Assembly (NCBI GenBank): GCA_031285115.1 | Contig: JAITWU010000333.1 | Coordinates: forward strand, 1-5,479 | Direction: 5' to 3' | Source: Azonexus sp. | GTDB taxonomy: Bacteria; Pseudomonadota; Gammaproteobacteria; Burkholderiales; Rhodocyclaceae | Length of the DNA stretch: 5,479 nt | Part shown: positions 1 to 5,479 of the stretch, piece by piece | Layout of the letters: each line of letters begins with the position of its first letter | How positions within the stretch are numbered: position 1 is the stretch's first letter | The notes under the pieces: generated by a model | The model's database searches: none | What the model was told of the DNA's origin: nothing | What the model saw: the letters and a program-made list of their open reading frames with translations, nothing else | Program-made: the position numbers and the translations under genes

Positions 1-1736
1 ACCACATCCATGCCGACGCCGCGCCCGGAAAGATCGGTGACTTGCTCGGCGGTCGAAAAACCGGGTTCAAAAATGAGGTTGAAGACTTCCTGATCGCTCA
101 TTTCGCCATCCGCCGCCAGCCCACGCTCGCGGGCCTTGGCCAGAATCTTGTCGCGCGGCAGGCCAGCGCCGTCATCACTGATTTCGATGACGATATGGCC
201 GCCCTGATGCGAAGCCTTGAGGGCAATCGTGCCGACCGGACTCTTGCCGCTGGCGCGCCGCGCCTCCGGCGTCTCGATGCCGTGATCGAGACTGTTGCGG
301 ACGAGATGGGTGAGCGGGTCGACGATGCGTTCGATCAAGCCTTTGTCAAGTTCAGTCGATTCGCCCGCCATCTTGAGTTCGACCGCTTTGCCGAGCTTGG
401 CCGAGAGGTCATGGACGAGGCGCGGAAAGCGGGCAAAAACGAAGGAAATCGGCAACATGCGGATCGACATCACGGCATCCTGCAAGTCGCGGGTATTGCG
501 CTCCAGCAAGCCGAGGCCGCCAAGCAGTTCTTCCGGCGCTGCTTCGGCCATGCCGGTCGCCGTCTGCAACAGCATCGACTGGGTAATCACCAGTTCGCCG
601 AGGAGATTGATGAGTTGATCGACTTTGTCGACACTCACCCGAATCGACGTATCGGCGGCGGCGGGCGAACGCTGGCTGCCGCCCTTCCCTGTCGGGGTTG
701 CTGGTACTGCCGACGCTGGCGCGGCTGGCGTCGCCGCCGCCGGAACAGCCGCCGGAACAGCCGCCGGGGGCGCTGGCAGCGGGGCGAAAAAGCCATAGCC
801 GTCCCCCTCTTCGCCAGCGACGGGGCCAGCGTCAGAATCTCTGGCGACGCCGACCGGCGTCCTGGGCAATGCTTCGACCGTGGCCGCGACAGCCGCCGCC
901 GCAACCGGCGTCAGGTCGACGGCGGCGAAAAAGCCGTACTCCCCGTTTGCCGCCGCCTCGCCATCCGCCTCGCCATCCGCCCCGGCTTCCGGCACGGCCT
1001 CAACGGCGTCGACGACGGCTTCTTCGGTGATGCGCCAGGCGCCGTGCTCGGCAATCCCATCCACTTCCGCCGAAAAGGCGTCGGGCGCAGTCAGGGTCGT
1101 CAGGCGCAGTTGCCAGAAACCGACGCCCCGATCCTCGGCCTCGGGGCAGTTGAGCACCTCCAGTTTGCCCAGACGGCGCAGGTTGTCGAGCAGACGCTCG
1201 ATGCCGTCGCCTCGGGCCGCCGCTTCGGTCGGCACGAACTCGATGCTGAACGCGCGCAGTTCCGCCGCCGGTATCTCAACCACCGCCGCTGGCGCGGCGG
1301 CCACGCTGCTGGCAGGCGGCGGCAGTGGCGGATCAGCGGCGGCTGGCTGGCTTTCGTCATATTGACGCAGACGGCTGCCAACAGCCTCGACCGCTTTGGC
1401 ATCGACGCTGCCCCGGCCTTGATGCGCTTCGATCATGCTGCGCAACAAATCGCCCGCTTCAAGAAAAGCGTTGATCATCTCCGGCTGCAAACTGAGTTCG
1501 CGCCGGCGCAGGCGGTCAAGCAGGTTTTCCAGAATATGCGCCGTTGCGGCCAGATCCGTGAAGCCGAAACTACCGGCGCTGCCTTTGATCGAATGCACCG
1601 CCCGGAAAATGGCGTTGAGCCGCTCGGCATCCGGCTGCGCGACATCGAGATCGAGCAGCAACGCCTCCAGGGTCGCCAAATGCTCCGCCGACTCGGCGAA
1701 AAACACCTGGGAAAACTGACTTATGTTGATCGGCAC
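1..1736 (-). CDS. cheA: Chemotaxis histidine kinase CheA (3' part outside the window)
   Basis: CheA autophosphorylates on a histidine under chemoreceptor and CheW control and passes the phosphoryl group to CheY and CheB. I translated 578 codons, and the frame is still open at the left edge. The P1 (HPt) domain covers about residues 5-105, with the phosphorylation site AVHSIKGSAGSFGF at His48. A Pro/Ala linker follows, then a P2-like alpha/beta domain at about 163-235 (FSIEF at 163-167, Trp208), and a second long acidic then Pro/Ala linker at about 236-361. The P3 dimerisation helices start near 362 (SIRVSVDKVDQLINLLGELV). The P4 ATPase begins with IRMLPISFVFARFPR (426-440) and has the N box HLVRNSLDHGIE (Asn481), the DDGAG box (521-525) and GRGVGMDV at the edge. 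The rest of P4 and the CheW-like P5 lie outside. The GTG start at 1734-1736 is preceded by AAAGGA five to six bases upstream, and an in-frame TGA lies four codons before it, so no earlier start is possible. Confidence 0.96.
   Translation of the reverse strand, partial: MPINISQFSQVFFAESAEHLATLEALLLDLDVAQPDAERLNAIFRAVHSIKGSAGSFGFTDLAATAHILENLLDRLRRRELSLQPEMINAFLEAGDLLRSMIEAHQGRGSVDAKAVEAVGSRLRQYDESQPAAADPPLPPPASSVAAAPAAVVEIPAAELRAFSIEFVPTEAAARGDGIERLLDNLRRLGKLEVLNCPEAEDRGVGFWQLRLTTLTAPDAFSAEVDGIAEHGAWRITEEAVVDAVEAVPEAGADGEADGEAAANGEYGFFAAVDLTPVAAAAVAATVEALPRTPVGVARDSDAGPVAGEEGDGYGFFAPLPAPPAAVPAAVPAAATPAAPASAVPATPTGKGGSQRSPAAADTSIRVSVDKVDQLINLLGELVITQSMLLQTATGMAEAAPEELLGGLGLLERNTRDLQDAVMSIRMLPISFVFARFPRLVHDLSAKLGKAVELKMAGESTELDKGLIERIVDPLTHLVRNSLDHGIETPEARRASGKSPVGTIALKASHQGGHIVIEISDDGAGLPRDKILAKARERGLAADGEMSDQEVFNLIFEPGFSTAEQVTDLSGRGVGMDV
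736..767 (-). repeat. 12-base in-frame tandem repeat in the CheA linker
   Basis: On the plus strand GCCGCCGGAACA occurs twice in tandem (736-747 and 748-759), with a third partial copy to 767. In the CheA frame it codes for repeated Pro-Ala-Ala-Val. It lies in the disordered linker before P3, so changes in copy number would keep the frame. Confidence 0.7.
955..978 (-). repeat. 12-base in-frame tandem duplication in the CheA linker
   Basis: GCCTCGCCATCC is present twice in tandem on the plus strand (955-966, 967-978). In the CheA frame each copy codes for Asp-Gly-Glu-Ala, in the acidic part of the linker just before the first YGFF motif. Confidence 0.7.
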
Positions 1737-1764
1737 ACGATCCTTTCAGCATCAACACAATGAA

Positions 1765-1813
1765 ACCGGCTGGCAGACACGCTGTTCCAGCTATTTGCCG
1801 GTCACTTGACCGG
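1765..1813 (-). repeat. Overlapping inverted repeats between cheY and cheA
   Basis: A palindrome, CCGGTCA/TGACCGG with a two-base centre (1798-1813), starts four bases after the cheY stop. Its second arm on the minus strand (ACCGG, 1798-1802) can instead pair with CCGGT at 1765-1769. That second hairpin is extended by CTGG/CCAG (1787-1790 with 1770-1773) and leaves a seven-base bulge. The two folds exclude each other. No T-run follows, so neither is a standard terminator. Confidence 0.45.
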
Positions 1814-1817
1814 GCGC

Positions 1818-2183
1818 TTAACCGATCACCTTCTTGACCACTTCGAGCAACTTCTGCGGATCAAAAGGCTTGACCAGCCAGCCCGTAGCGCCCACCGACC
1901 GGCCCTGCACCTTCATCGCTTCCGACGATTCGGTGGTCAGCATCAGAATCGGAATGGCGGCGTATTCCGGCAAGGCGCGCAAGGATTTGATCAGGGTCAG
2001 GCCATCCATGCGCGGCATGTTCTGATCGGTGACGACCAGATCGAATCCGCCAGTCTTGGCTTTTTCCAGGCCATCTTGACCATCCGTGGCTTCCTCGACC
2101 TCATAACCGGCGCTTTTCAGGGAGAAGGCCAGCATCTGCCTGATGGATGCGGAATCATCAACCGCCAGCACGGTTTTTCCCAT
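1818..2183 (-). CDS. cheY: Chemotaxis response regulator CheY-like receiver
   Basis: This is a single-domain receiver of 121 residues with no output domain. When phosphorylated by CheA, proteins of this type bind the flagellar switch (FliM). The acidic pocket is Asp9-Asp10, the phospho-acceptor is Asp53 in TDQNMP, the conserved Thr is Thr83 (MLTT), and the conserved Lys is Lys105 in VKPF. The switch aromatic, Tyr106 in the enteric protein, is Trp102 here (GATGWLVKPF). I recall this as common in betaproteobacterial CheY of this type. The start ATG has a good Shine-Dalgarno (AGAGGA) six to seven bases upstream. The gene lies between motB and cheA on the same strand, with 51 and 81 base gaps, which supports a flagellar rather than a general signalling role. 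A separate CheY copy elsewhere in the genome cannot be excluded. Confidence 0.95.
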   Translation of the reverse strand: MGKTVLAVDDSASIRQMLAFSLKSAGYEVEEATDGQDGLEKAKTGGFDLVVTDQNMPRMDGLTLIKSLRALPEYAAIPILMLTTESSEAMKVQGRSVGATGWLVKPFDPQKLLEVVKKVIG

Positions 2184-2190
2184 TTTTTTC

Positions 2191-2220
2191 CTCTGTTGTG
2201 ACTCTGTTGTTAATATATTA
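2191..2220 (-). repeat. Duplicated 9-mer and AT palindrome upstream of cheY
   Basis: In the motB-cheY gap the minus strand reads ACAACAGAG twice (2202-2210 and 2191-2199), two bases apart. The second copy runs into the Shine-Dalgarno of cheY. Directly upstream is the perfect ten-base palindrome TAATATATTA (2211-2220), very AT-rich for this GC-rich window. Possible roles are an RNA-processing site, a second ribosome-loading site or an internal promoter; none is shown. Confidence 0.5.
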
Positions 2221-2234
2221 CCAATTCACCCGCC

Positions 2235-3140
2235 TTAACGGCTCTTGCCCGCTCCCGGCGGGGCCAAGCCATCATTGATCTCGTCAGCGCCGCCAATACT
2301 GGCTTCCGGCCCGACCTCCTGAACGATGGCCCGCTCCGTCTTCTTGTTCAGGACGACGATGCTGATCCGCCGATTGACCGGGTTGAGCGGGTCATTTTTG
2401 TCAAACAGCACCGTCGAAGCAAGGCCGACGACGCGCAATACCTTGTTGTCACTCATGCCGCCGACGATCAACTCGCGGCGCGAGGCATTGGCCCGGTTGG
2501 CCGACAACTCCCAATTGGTAAAGCCAGCCATGCCGCCAGCATACGGCGCGGCGTCGGTATGACCAGCAAGGCTGATGCGGTTGCTGACGCCGTTGAGCGC
2601 CTTGCCAATCTGGCGCAGGATGTCGCGGGTATAGGGTTTGAGGTCGGCGCCGCCGGAATCGAACATGGGCCGGTTCTGTTCATCGACAATCTGAATACGC
2701 AAGCCTTCCGAGGTGATGTCGAGCAACAGTTGTTTCTTGAACTGCGCCAGTTGCGGACTTTGCTCGATCATGCGCTCGATCTCGGCCTTGAGCGCCTCCA
2801 GAAGGGCCTGCTCTTGGCGCAGAAAGTCGGTATCCGTCTGCTGTTTGTTGGTCTGCCCCATCTCGCGCGTCAAATCTTTGCCGCCGCCCTGCAAGATACT
2901 CTCCGCCGTCGCCACCGCTTCGCCGCCCGTGCGGCCGATCCTGAGCGGGTTTTGAAAGTAATCGGCAATGCCCTTCAAATCGCCCCGCGCCGTTGACCCG
3001 AGCAACCACATCAGCAAGAAAAAAGCCATCAGCGCCGTGACAAAGTCGGCGTAGGCGAGCTTCCAGGCGCCGCCGTGATCGCCGCCAGCCACCACCTTCT
3101 TGCGCTTGATGACTATCGGGCGGGTGGAATCGTCGCTCAT
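2235..3140 (-). CDS. motB: Flagellar motor stator protein MotB
   Basis: MotB anchors the MotA-MotB stator to peptidoglycan and supplies the proton-binding carboxylate. The 301-residue protein has a basic cytoplasmic N-terminus (KRKK, 12-15). The family motif WKLAYADF places the essential aspartate at Asp32, the same number as in E. coli MotB, and is followed by one membrane helix (about 33-49, FVTALMAFFLLMWLLG). A plug/linker region follows, with IADYFQNPL at 58-66 and a charged stretch at about 105-135. The C-terminal OmpA-like peptidoglycan-binding domain covers about 145-265, with AGHTDAAPY (192-200), NWELSANRA (209-217) and NPVNRRISI (253-261). The last 30 or so residues are a Gly/Pro-rich tail. 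The start follows AGGA seven bases upstream and lies 28 bases after the motA stop. The Asp and the family resemblance point to a proton-driven rather than sodium-driven stator, but this is inferred. Confidence 0.96.
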   Translation of the reverse strand: MSDDSTRPIVIKRKKVVAGGDHGGAWKLAYADFVTALMAFFLLMWLLGSTARGDLKGIADYFQNPLRIGRTGGEAVATAESILQGGGKDLTREMGQTNKQQTDTDFLRQEQALLEALKAEIERMIEQSPQLAQFKKQLLLDITSEGLRIQIVDEQNRPMFDSGGADLKPYTRDILRQIGKALNGVSNRISLAGHTDAAPYAGGMAGFTNWELSANRANASRRELIVGGMSDNKVLRVVGLASTVLFDKNDPLNPVNRRISIVVLNKKTERAIVQEVGPEASIGGADEINDGLAPPGAGKSR

Positions 3141-3168
3141 CCGGGCATCCTATGGCACTGGGGCAGGA

Positions 3169-4026
3169 TCATCTGCCGCGACGCGCCTTGAGTTCATCCT
3201 CAAGTTCGGTAAACGACGGACGGGCATGTGAATCGAGGGTTTTACGGCCAAATTCGACCGCTACCTGGGGAGCATAACCGGACATTGAAGCGAGCAGAAC
3301 CTGCTTGATGCACTTGAACACAGTCCCTCCTTCATGCGCCTTCTGCGACATCAGCGTCGCCAGCGGCCCGATAAAACCATAAGAAATCAGCACGCCGAGA
3401 AAAGTGCCGACCAGCGCCCCGCCAATCATCTTGCCCAGGATCGGCGGCGGCTCGCCGACCGACCCCATGACATTGACCACGCCCATGACGGCCACGACGA
3501 TACCGAAAGCTGGCAGGGCATCCGCCAGCTTGGCCATGGCGTGACCGGGTTCGGCGGCTTCGTGGTGATGCGTTTCCAGCTCGACATCCATGAGGCTTTC
3601 GATCTCGACCGTATTGAGGTTGCCGCCAACCATCATGCGCAGGTAATCGGTCATGAACTCGATGACATGATGATCGCCAACGATTTCCGGGTATTTGCTG
3701 AACAGCGGGCTGGTTTGGGGGTTGTCGACATCACTTTCAATCGACATCAAGCCTTCCTTGCGCACCTTGGTCAAAATTTCATAGAGGAGCGCCAGCACAT
3801 CGACGTAGTAAGCCGTATTGAATTTCGACCTTTTGAGCGCCTGTAGCGTTGCGCGAAAACTGGCCTTGATGACGCGAATATCGTTGGAGCCGACAAAACT
3901 GCCAATGGTCAGGCCGATGATCGCCAGGTATTCCGCCGGAACCCAAAGCGCCAACAGGCTGCCGTGGATGGCGTAGGTGCCAACCGAGGCGGCCAGAACG
4001 ATGATGTAACCAATAAGAAGAAACAT
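3169..4026 (-). CDS. motA: Flagellar motor stator protein MotA
   Basis: MotA is the membrane subunit that surrounds MotB and turns proton flow into torque on FliG. From the ATG at 4024-4026 the protein has 285 residues and aligns with E. coli MotA at an offset of one. Arg89 and Glu97 match the FliG-contact residues Arg90 and Glu98. Pro172 (ALPAFGIVVAVMGVV) and Pro221 (GFIGPLATL) match Pro173 and Pro222. Four membrane helices are visible: about 2-20 and 30-46, then 172-190 and 201-221. The cytoplasmic loop between the pairs holds NTVEIESLMDVELETH, and the C-terminus ends with the family motifs YAPQVAVEFGRKTL and RPSFTELE. The open frame extends upstream to a TTG at 4048-4050 and an ATG at 4042-4044. 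I chose the 4026 ATG because MFLLIGYIIVLA matches the known family N-terminus, with GGGGG five bases upstream. It is the first gene of the motA-motB-cheY-cheA run. Confidence 0.96.
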   Translation of the reverse strand: MFLLIGYIIVLAASVGTYAIHGSLLALWVPAEYLAIIGLTIGSFVGSNDIRVIKASFRATLQALKRSKFNTAYYVDVLALLYEILTKVRKEGLMSIESDVDNPQTSPLFSKYPEIVGDHHVIEFMTDYLRMMVGGNLNTVEIESLMDVELETHHHEAAEPGHAMAKLADALPAFGIVVAVMGVVNVMGSVGEPPPILGKMIGGALVGTFLGVLISYGFIGPLATLMSQKAHEGGTVFKCIKQVLLASMSGYAPQVAVEFGRKTLDSHARPSFTELEDELKARRGR

Positions 4027-4088
4027 TGAAGCCCCCGCGGACATCGGCAAACGGCCAACGCTGATGTGCTTGTTTTTTATCGTTCGGT

Positions 4089-4118
4089 ATTGTAGCCACA
4101 GGCATTGCCCCTGTGCAA
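4089..4118 (-). promoter_or_regulatory. Candidate sigma70-type promoter for motA
   Basis: On the minus strand a TTGCAC (4113-4118) and a TACAAT (4089-4094) are separated by 18 bases, and the ATG of motA lies about 60 bases downstream of the -10. This is a reasonable match to a housekeeping promoter. Flagellar operons are often read by other sigma factors or need an activator, and no convincing sigma28 site was found, so the call rests on the hexamers alone. Confidence 0.35.
4097..4115. repeat. Inverted repeat in the motA promoter spacer
   Basis: CACAGG and CCTGTG form perfect six-base arms around a seven-base centre. The element fills most of the spacer of the candidate motA promoter and overlaps its -35 hexamer. 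It could be a binding site for a dimeric regulator or simply chance; there is no T-run on either side that would make it a terminator. Confidence 0.35.
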
Positions 4119-4164
4119 AAGAAGGCGCTCAATAGATCCGCTCTGAAGCCGTTTCATGCTGCGG

Positions 4165-4173
4165 TGCTACACT
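4165..4173 (+). promoter_or_regulatory. Candidate extended -10 for the Nudix gene
   Basis: TGCTACACT fits the extended -10 pattern (TG-N-TANNNT). No good -35 is present about 17 bases upstream. Transcription from here would begin near 4180, which is compatible with the GTG start at 4201 and would exclude the ATG at 4156. Confidence 0.25.
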
Positions 4174-4200
4174 GTTTGCCTCTTTTCTGCATTGATCCCG

Positions 4201-4761
4201 GTGATTAACTACTGCCCCCGCTGCGCCGCCAGCGTCTCTTTCATCATCCCGCCAGGCGACAACCTGCCGCGGCACGTCTGTCCGGCCTGCGGCTATATTC
4301 AATATCAAAACCCGCGTCTGGTCGTCGGTTGCGTGGTCGAGCACGAAGAACGGATTTTGCTCTGCCAACGCGCCATCGAACCGCGCAAAGGCTTCTGGAC
4401 GCTGCCCGCCGGGTTCATGGAAAACGGCGAAAGCACTGCTGCCGCAGCCATCCGCGAAACTCTCGAAGAAGCCGGGGCGCGCATCATCATCGACGCCCCG
4501 TTCGCCATGATCAACGTCACGCCGATCAATCAGGTACACCTGTTCTACCGTGGCCGACTGGCCGAACCGGGCTATTCAGCCGGAGAGGAGAGTCTCGCCG
4601 TGGCGCTGTTCGCGCCAGCGGACATTCCCTGGCCGGAAATCTCCTTCGGCAGCGTCAGCCTGTGTCTTGAGCGCTATCTGGCCGACCGGCGGCAAGGCCA
4701 TTACGCCTTCCACGAGGCCGAACTGACCACGCTCGTCGATCCAGTCAGTCGGTCGGGCTGA
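4201..4761 (+). CDS. Zinc-ribbon Nudix hydrolase
   Basis: Nudix enzymes hydrolyse nucleoside diphosphates linked to another group, using a metal ion. From GTG 4201 the protein has 186 residues. It opens with a four-cysteine zinc ribbon (Cys5, Cys8, Cys27, Cys30; INYCPRCA and HVCPACGYIQYQNPR). The Nudix fold follows, and its box reads G71-x5-E77-x7-R85-E86-T-L-E89-E90-A-G92, so all catalytic glutamates are present. Later family motifs are INQVHLFYRGRL, GEESL and IPWPE. The usual NADH-pyrophosphatase (NudC) motif SQPWPFPxS is absent, so the substrate is open; ADP-ribose or similar is only a guess. The frame extends to an ATG at 4156, but those extra residues (MLRCYTVCLF...) look unlike the family, whose proteins start just before the first Cys pair. 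No strong Shine-Dalgarno precedes any start; TTG at 4192 is another option. The gene is divergent from motA and its end overlaps the tonB-like gene by 17 bases. Confidence 0.9.
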   Translation: MINYCPRCAASVSFIIPPGDNLPRHVCPACGYIQYQNPRLVVGCVVEHEERILLCQRAIEPRKGFWTLPAGFMENGESTAAAAIRETLEEAGARIIIDAPFAMINVTPINQVHLFYRGRLAEPGYSAGEESLAVALFAPADIPWPEISFGSVSLCLERYLADRRQGHYAFHEAELTTLVDPVSRSG

Positions 4762-5419
4762 AATGCACCGGCAACCGGGTTCGCCACGGTCGATGCGGCA
4801 TCCCCGCCGGTAACGGCGCCGTCCGGACAGCCCGGTTGATCAACGCCAGCGCCGCCTGATCGAGCACGGCGTAACCGCTGCCCTGTTCCACCACAACCAG
4901 CGGGACTGCTGCCACGGGATCGGCGATGATCGCAATCTCAACCACACCCGCGAGCCTTTGGCTTCGCGCCGCCTCCGGATAAGCTGGCAAGCCGCGCAGC
5001 GCGCGCGCCAGGGCGAGGCGATAGAGGGTCAGACTTTCCGCATCCAGTTCGTCCGCCGACTCATTGATCGTTTGCGCCTTGCTGGCGGCCAATTGATGTT
5101 CCGGCGGCGGCAAACGCCTGCCTCCGGACACTGGCGTCGCCACCGTCGCGGATGACGCATCAGAACGAACCAGCCGTTCAGTCCTGGCGGATTCGCCAAC
5201 CGCCGCCAATGCAGGTGGTCGCAACACTGCTTGCAGATTTCTCCCCTCGCCGCGCAATCCAGTCTGAATGTTCGGCCAGGGCGAAGGGAGTAGCAGGACG
5301 CCATGCAACAGCAAGGATAGCAACAAAGCTCTCACCAGCCCGGCTGGCAGCCGTTTCCACCAAATAAACAGCCCCCGGACGCCAACGGCGAGCGGGGGCT
5401 GTGTCACGCCTTGCGGCAT
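4745..5419 (-). CDS. Short TonB-type energy transducer (C-terminal TonB domain)
   Basis: TonB proteins use the ExbB-ExbD proton motor to drive outer-membrane receptors. From the ATG at 5417-5419 the frame has 224 residues. A basic segment (WWKRL) precedes one membrane helix at about 28-46 (LVRALLLSLLLHGVLLL), which carries the Ser/His pair SLLLH typical of TonB helices. A periplasmic linker of about 90 residues follows, without the long Pro-Lys-Glu repeats of enteric TonB. The TonB C-terminal domain begins at YPEAARSQRLAGVVEIAI and includes the GSGYAVLDQAALALINRA helix and a final VHFS strand. The match is to the general energy-transducer family, so I give no gene name. The start is uncertain. 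A strong hairpin with a T-rich tail covers codons 7-17, and a GTG at 5333-5335 (residue 29, VRALLLSLLLHGV) would give a normal short TonB N-terminus. The neighbours shown do not include exbB or exbD. Confidence 0.82.
   Translation of the reverse strand: MPQGVTQPPLAVGVRGLFIWWKRLPAGLVRALLLSLLLHGVLLLPSPWPNIQTGLRGEGRNLQAVLRPPALAAVGESARTERLVRSDASSATVATPVSGGRRLPPPEHQLAASKAQTINESADELDAESLTLYRLALARALRGLPAYPEAARSQRLAGVVEIAIIADPVAAVPLVVVEQGSGYAVLDQAALALINRAVRTAPLPAGMPHRPWRTRLPVHFSPTD
5363..5400 (-). terminator. Candidate intrinsic terminator of the right-edge gene
   Basis: Read on the minus strand, AGCCCCCG (5393-5400) pairs perfectly with CGGGGGCT (5370-5377). An inner CGCC-GTT-GGCG hairpin is stacked on it across a 2x2 CT/TC internal loop. 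GTTTATTT follows at once, so a GC-rich stem is followed by a mostly-T run. It lies about 33 bases beyond the TAG of the edge gene, a normal place for a terminator. It also lies inside the longest tonB-like frame, so either that frame starts further downstream or the hairpin acts as an attenuator. Confidence 0.5.
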
Positions 5420-5432
5420 GGCGGCAAGCCAA

Positions 5433-5479
5433 CTATTTTCCGGGATTACGCGCCGCCTCGTCCATCTTGCCCATATAAA
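5433..5479 (-). CDS. 3' end of an unidentified gene (14 codons)
   Basis: The minus strand reads YMGKMDEAARNPGK followed by TAG at 5433-5435, open to the right edge. The stop sits 13 bases before the ATG of the tonB-like frame, and a terminator-like hairpin follows. I do not recognise the tail and give no function. The support is the natural-looking charged C-terminus and the position of the hairpin. It could still be a chance open frame. Confidence 0.45.
   Translation of the reverse strand, partial: YMGKMDEAARNPGK

Noticed and set aside
42..1763. Plus-strand open frame of 573 codons antisense to cheA
   Set aside because: The minus strand here is unmistakably CheA with ordered domains and catalytic motifs. 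The plus-strand product is Arg/Gly-rich with no family motif, as expected from GC-rich codon use on the opposite strand.
1806..2201. Plus-strand open frame antisense to cheY
   Set aside because: CheY on the minus strand has every receiver-domain residue. The antisense product has no recognisable domain.
2559..2996. Plus-strand open frame antisense to motB (and another at 3334-3846 antisense to motA)
   Set aside because: Both are mirror frames of conserved stator genes with no independent start signal or family motif.
4027..4050. Earlier motA start at TTG 4050 or ATG 4044
   Set aside because: The added residues (MPMSAGAS) have no counterpart in MotA, whose family N-terminus begins at the ATG at 4026.
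4027..4100. Sigma28 promoter for motA (AACGATAA or GCCGATGT as -10)
   Set aside because: Each matches six of eight bases of the sigma28 -10, but nothing resembling TAAAGTTT is found at the required spacing.
4129..4539. Minus-strand open frame opposite the Nudix gene
   Set aside because: It lies over the zinc-ribbon and Nudix box coding sequence and shows no motif of its own.
4201..4761. NudC (NADH pyrophosphatase/RNA decapping) assignment for the Nudix protein
   Set aside because: The SQPWPFPxS motif that marks NudC is absent after the Nudix box, and the protein is shorter than NudC.
5410..5428. Inverted repeat CTTGC/GCAAG around the ATG of the tonB-like frame
   Set aside because: Only five-base arms with a nine-base loop; too weak to support a regulatory call.

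Overview
The window looks like a piece of a GC-rich betaproteobacterial chromosome. The closest feel is Rhodocyclales-like, but that is an inference from gene order and protein style, not a database result. Most of it is a motility and chemotaxis operon on the minus strand, read from right to left: motA (start near 4026), motB, cheY, then cheA, which runs off the left edge. MotA and MotB form the proton-conducting stator of the flagellar motor. CheA is the chemoreceptor-coupled histidine kinase, and CheY is the response regulator that carries its phosphoryl signal to the motor switch. The genes are separated by only 28, 51 and 81 bases. This fits one transcript, although the last two gaps carry repeat or palindrome structure.

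Upstream of motA is a short divergent intergenic region (about 4027-4200). It holds a sigma70-like promoter candidate for motA with an inverted repeat in its spacer, and a weaker candidate promoter for the plus-strand gene. That gene encodes a zinc-ribbon Nudix hydrolase (about 4201-4761). It converges on, and overlaps by 17 bases, a minus-strand gene for a short TonB-type energy transducer (4745-5419). At the right edge are the last 14 codons of another minus-strand gene that I cannot identify.

Nothing here is clearly a new system; the genes are core motility and housekeeping functions. The points worth a second look are structural. A strong terminator-like hairpin lies inside the 5' end of the tonB-like reading frame and calls its start into question. 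Two mutually exclusive hairpins can be drawn between cheY and cheA. A duplicated 9-mer and an AT palindrome sit just before cheY. The CheA linker carries a duplicated YGFF motif and two in-frame 12-base tandem repeats. There is no stretch over 300 bases without a gene, and I saw no tRNA, rRNA, CRISPR array, insertion sequence or attachment site.
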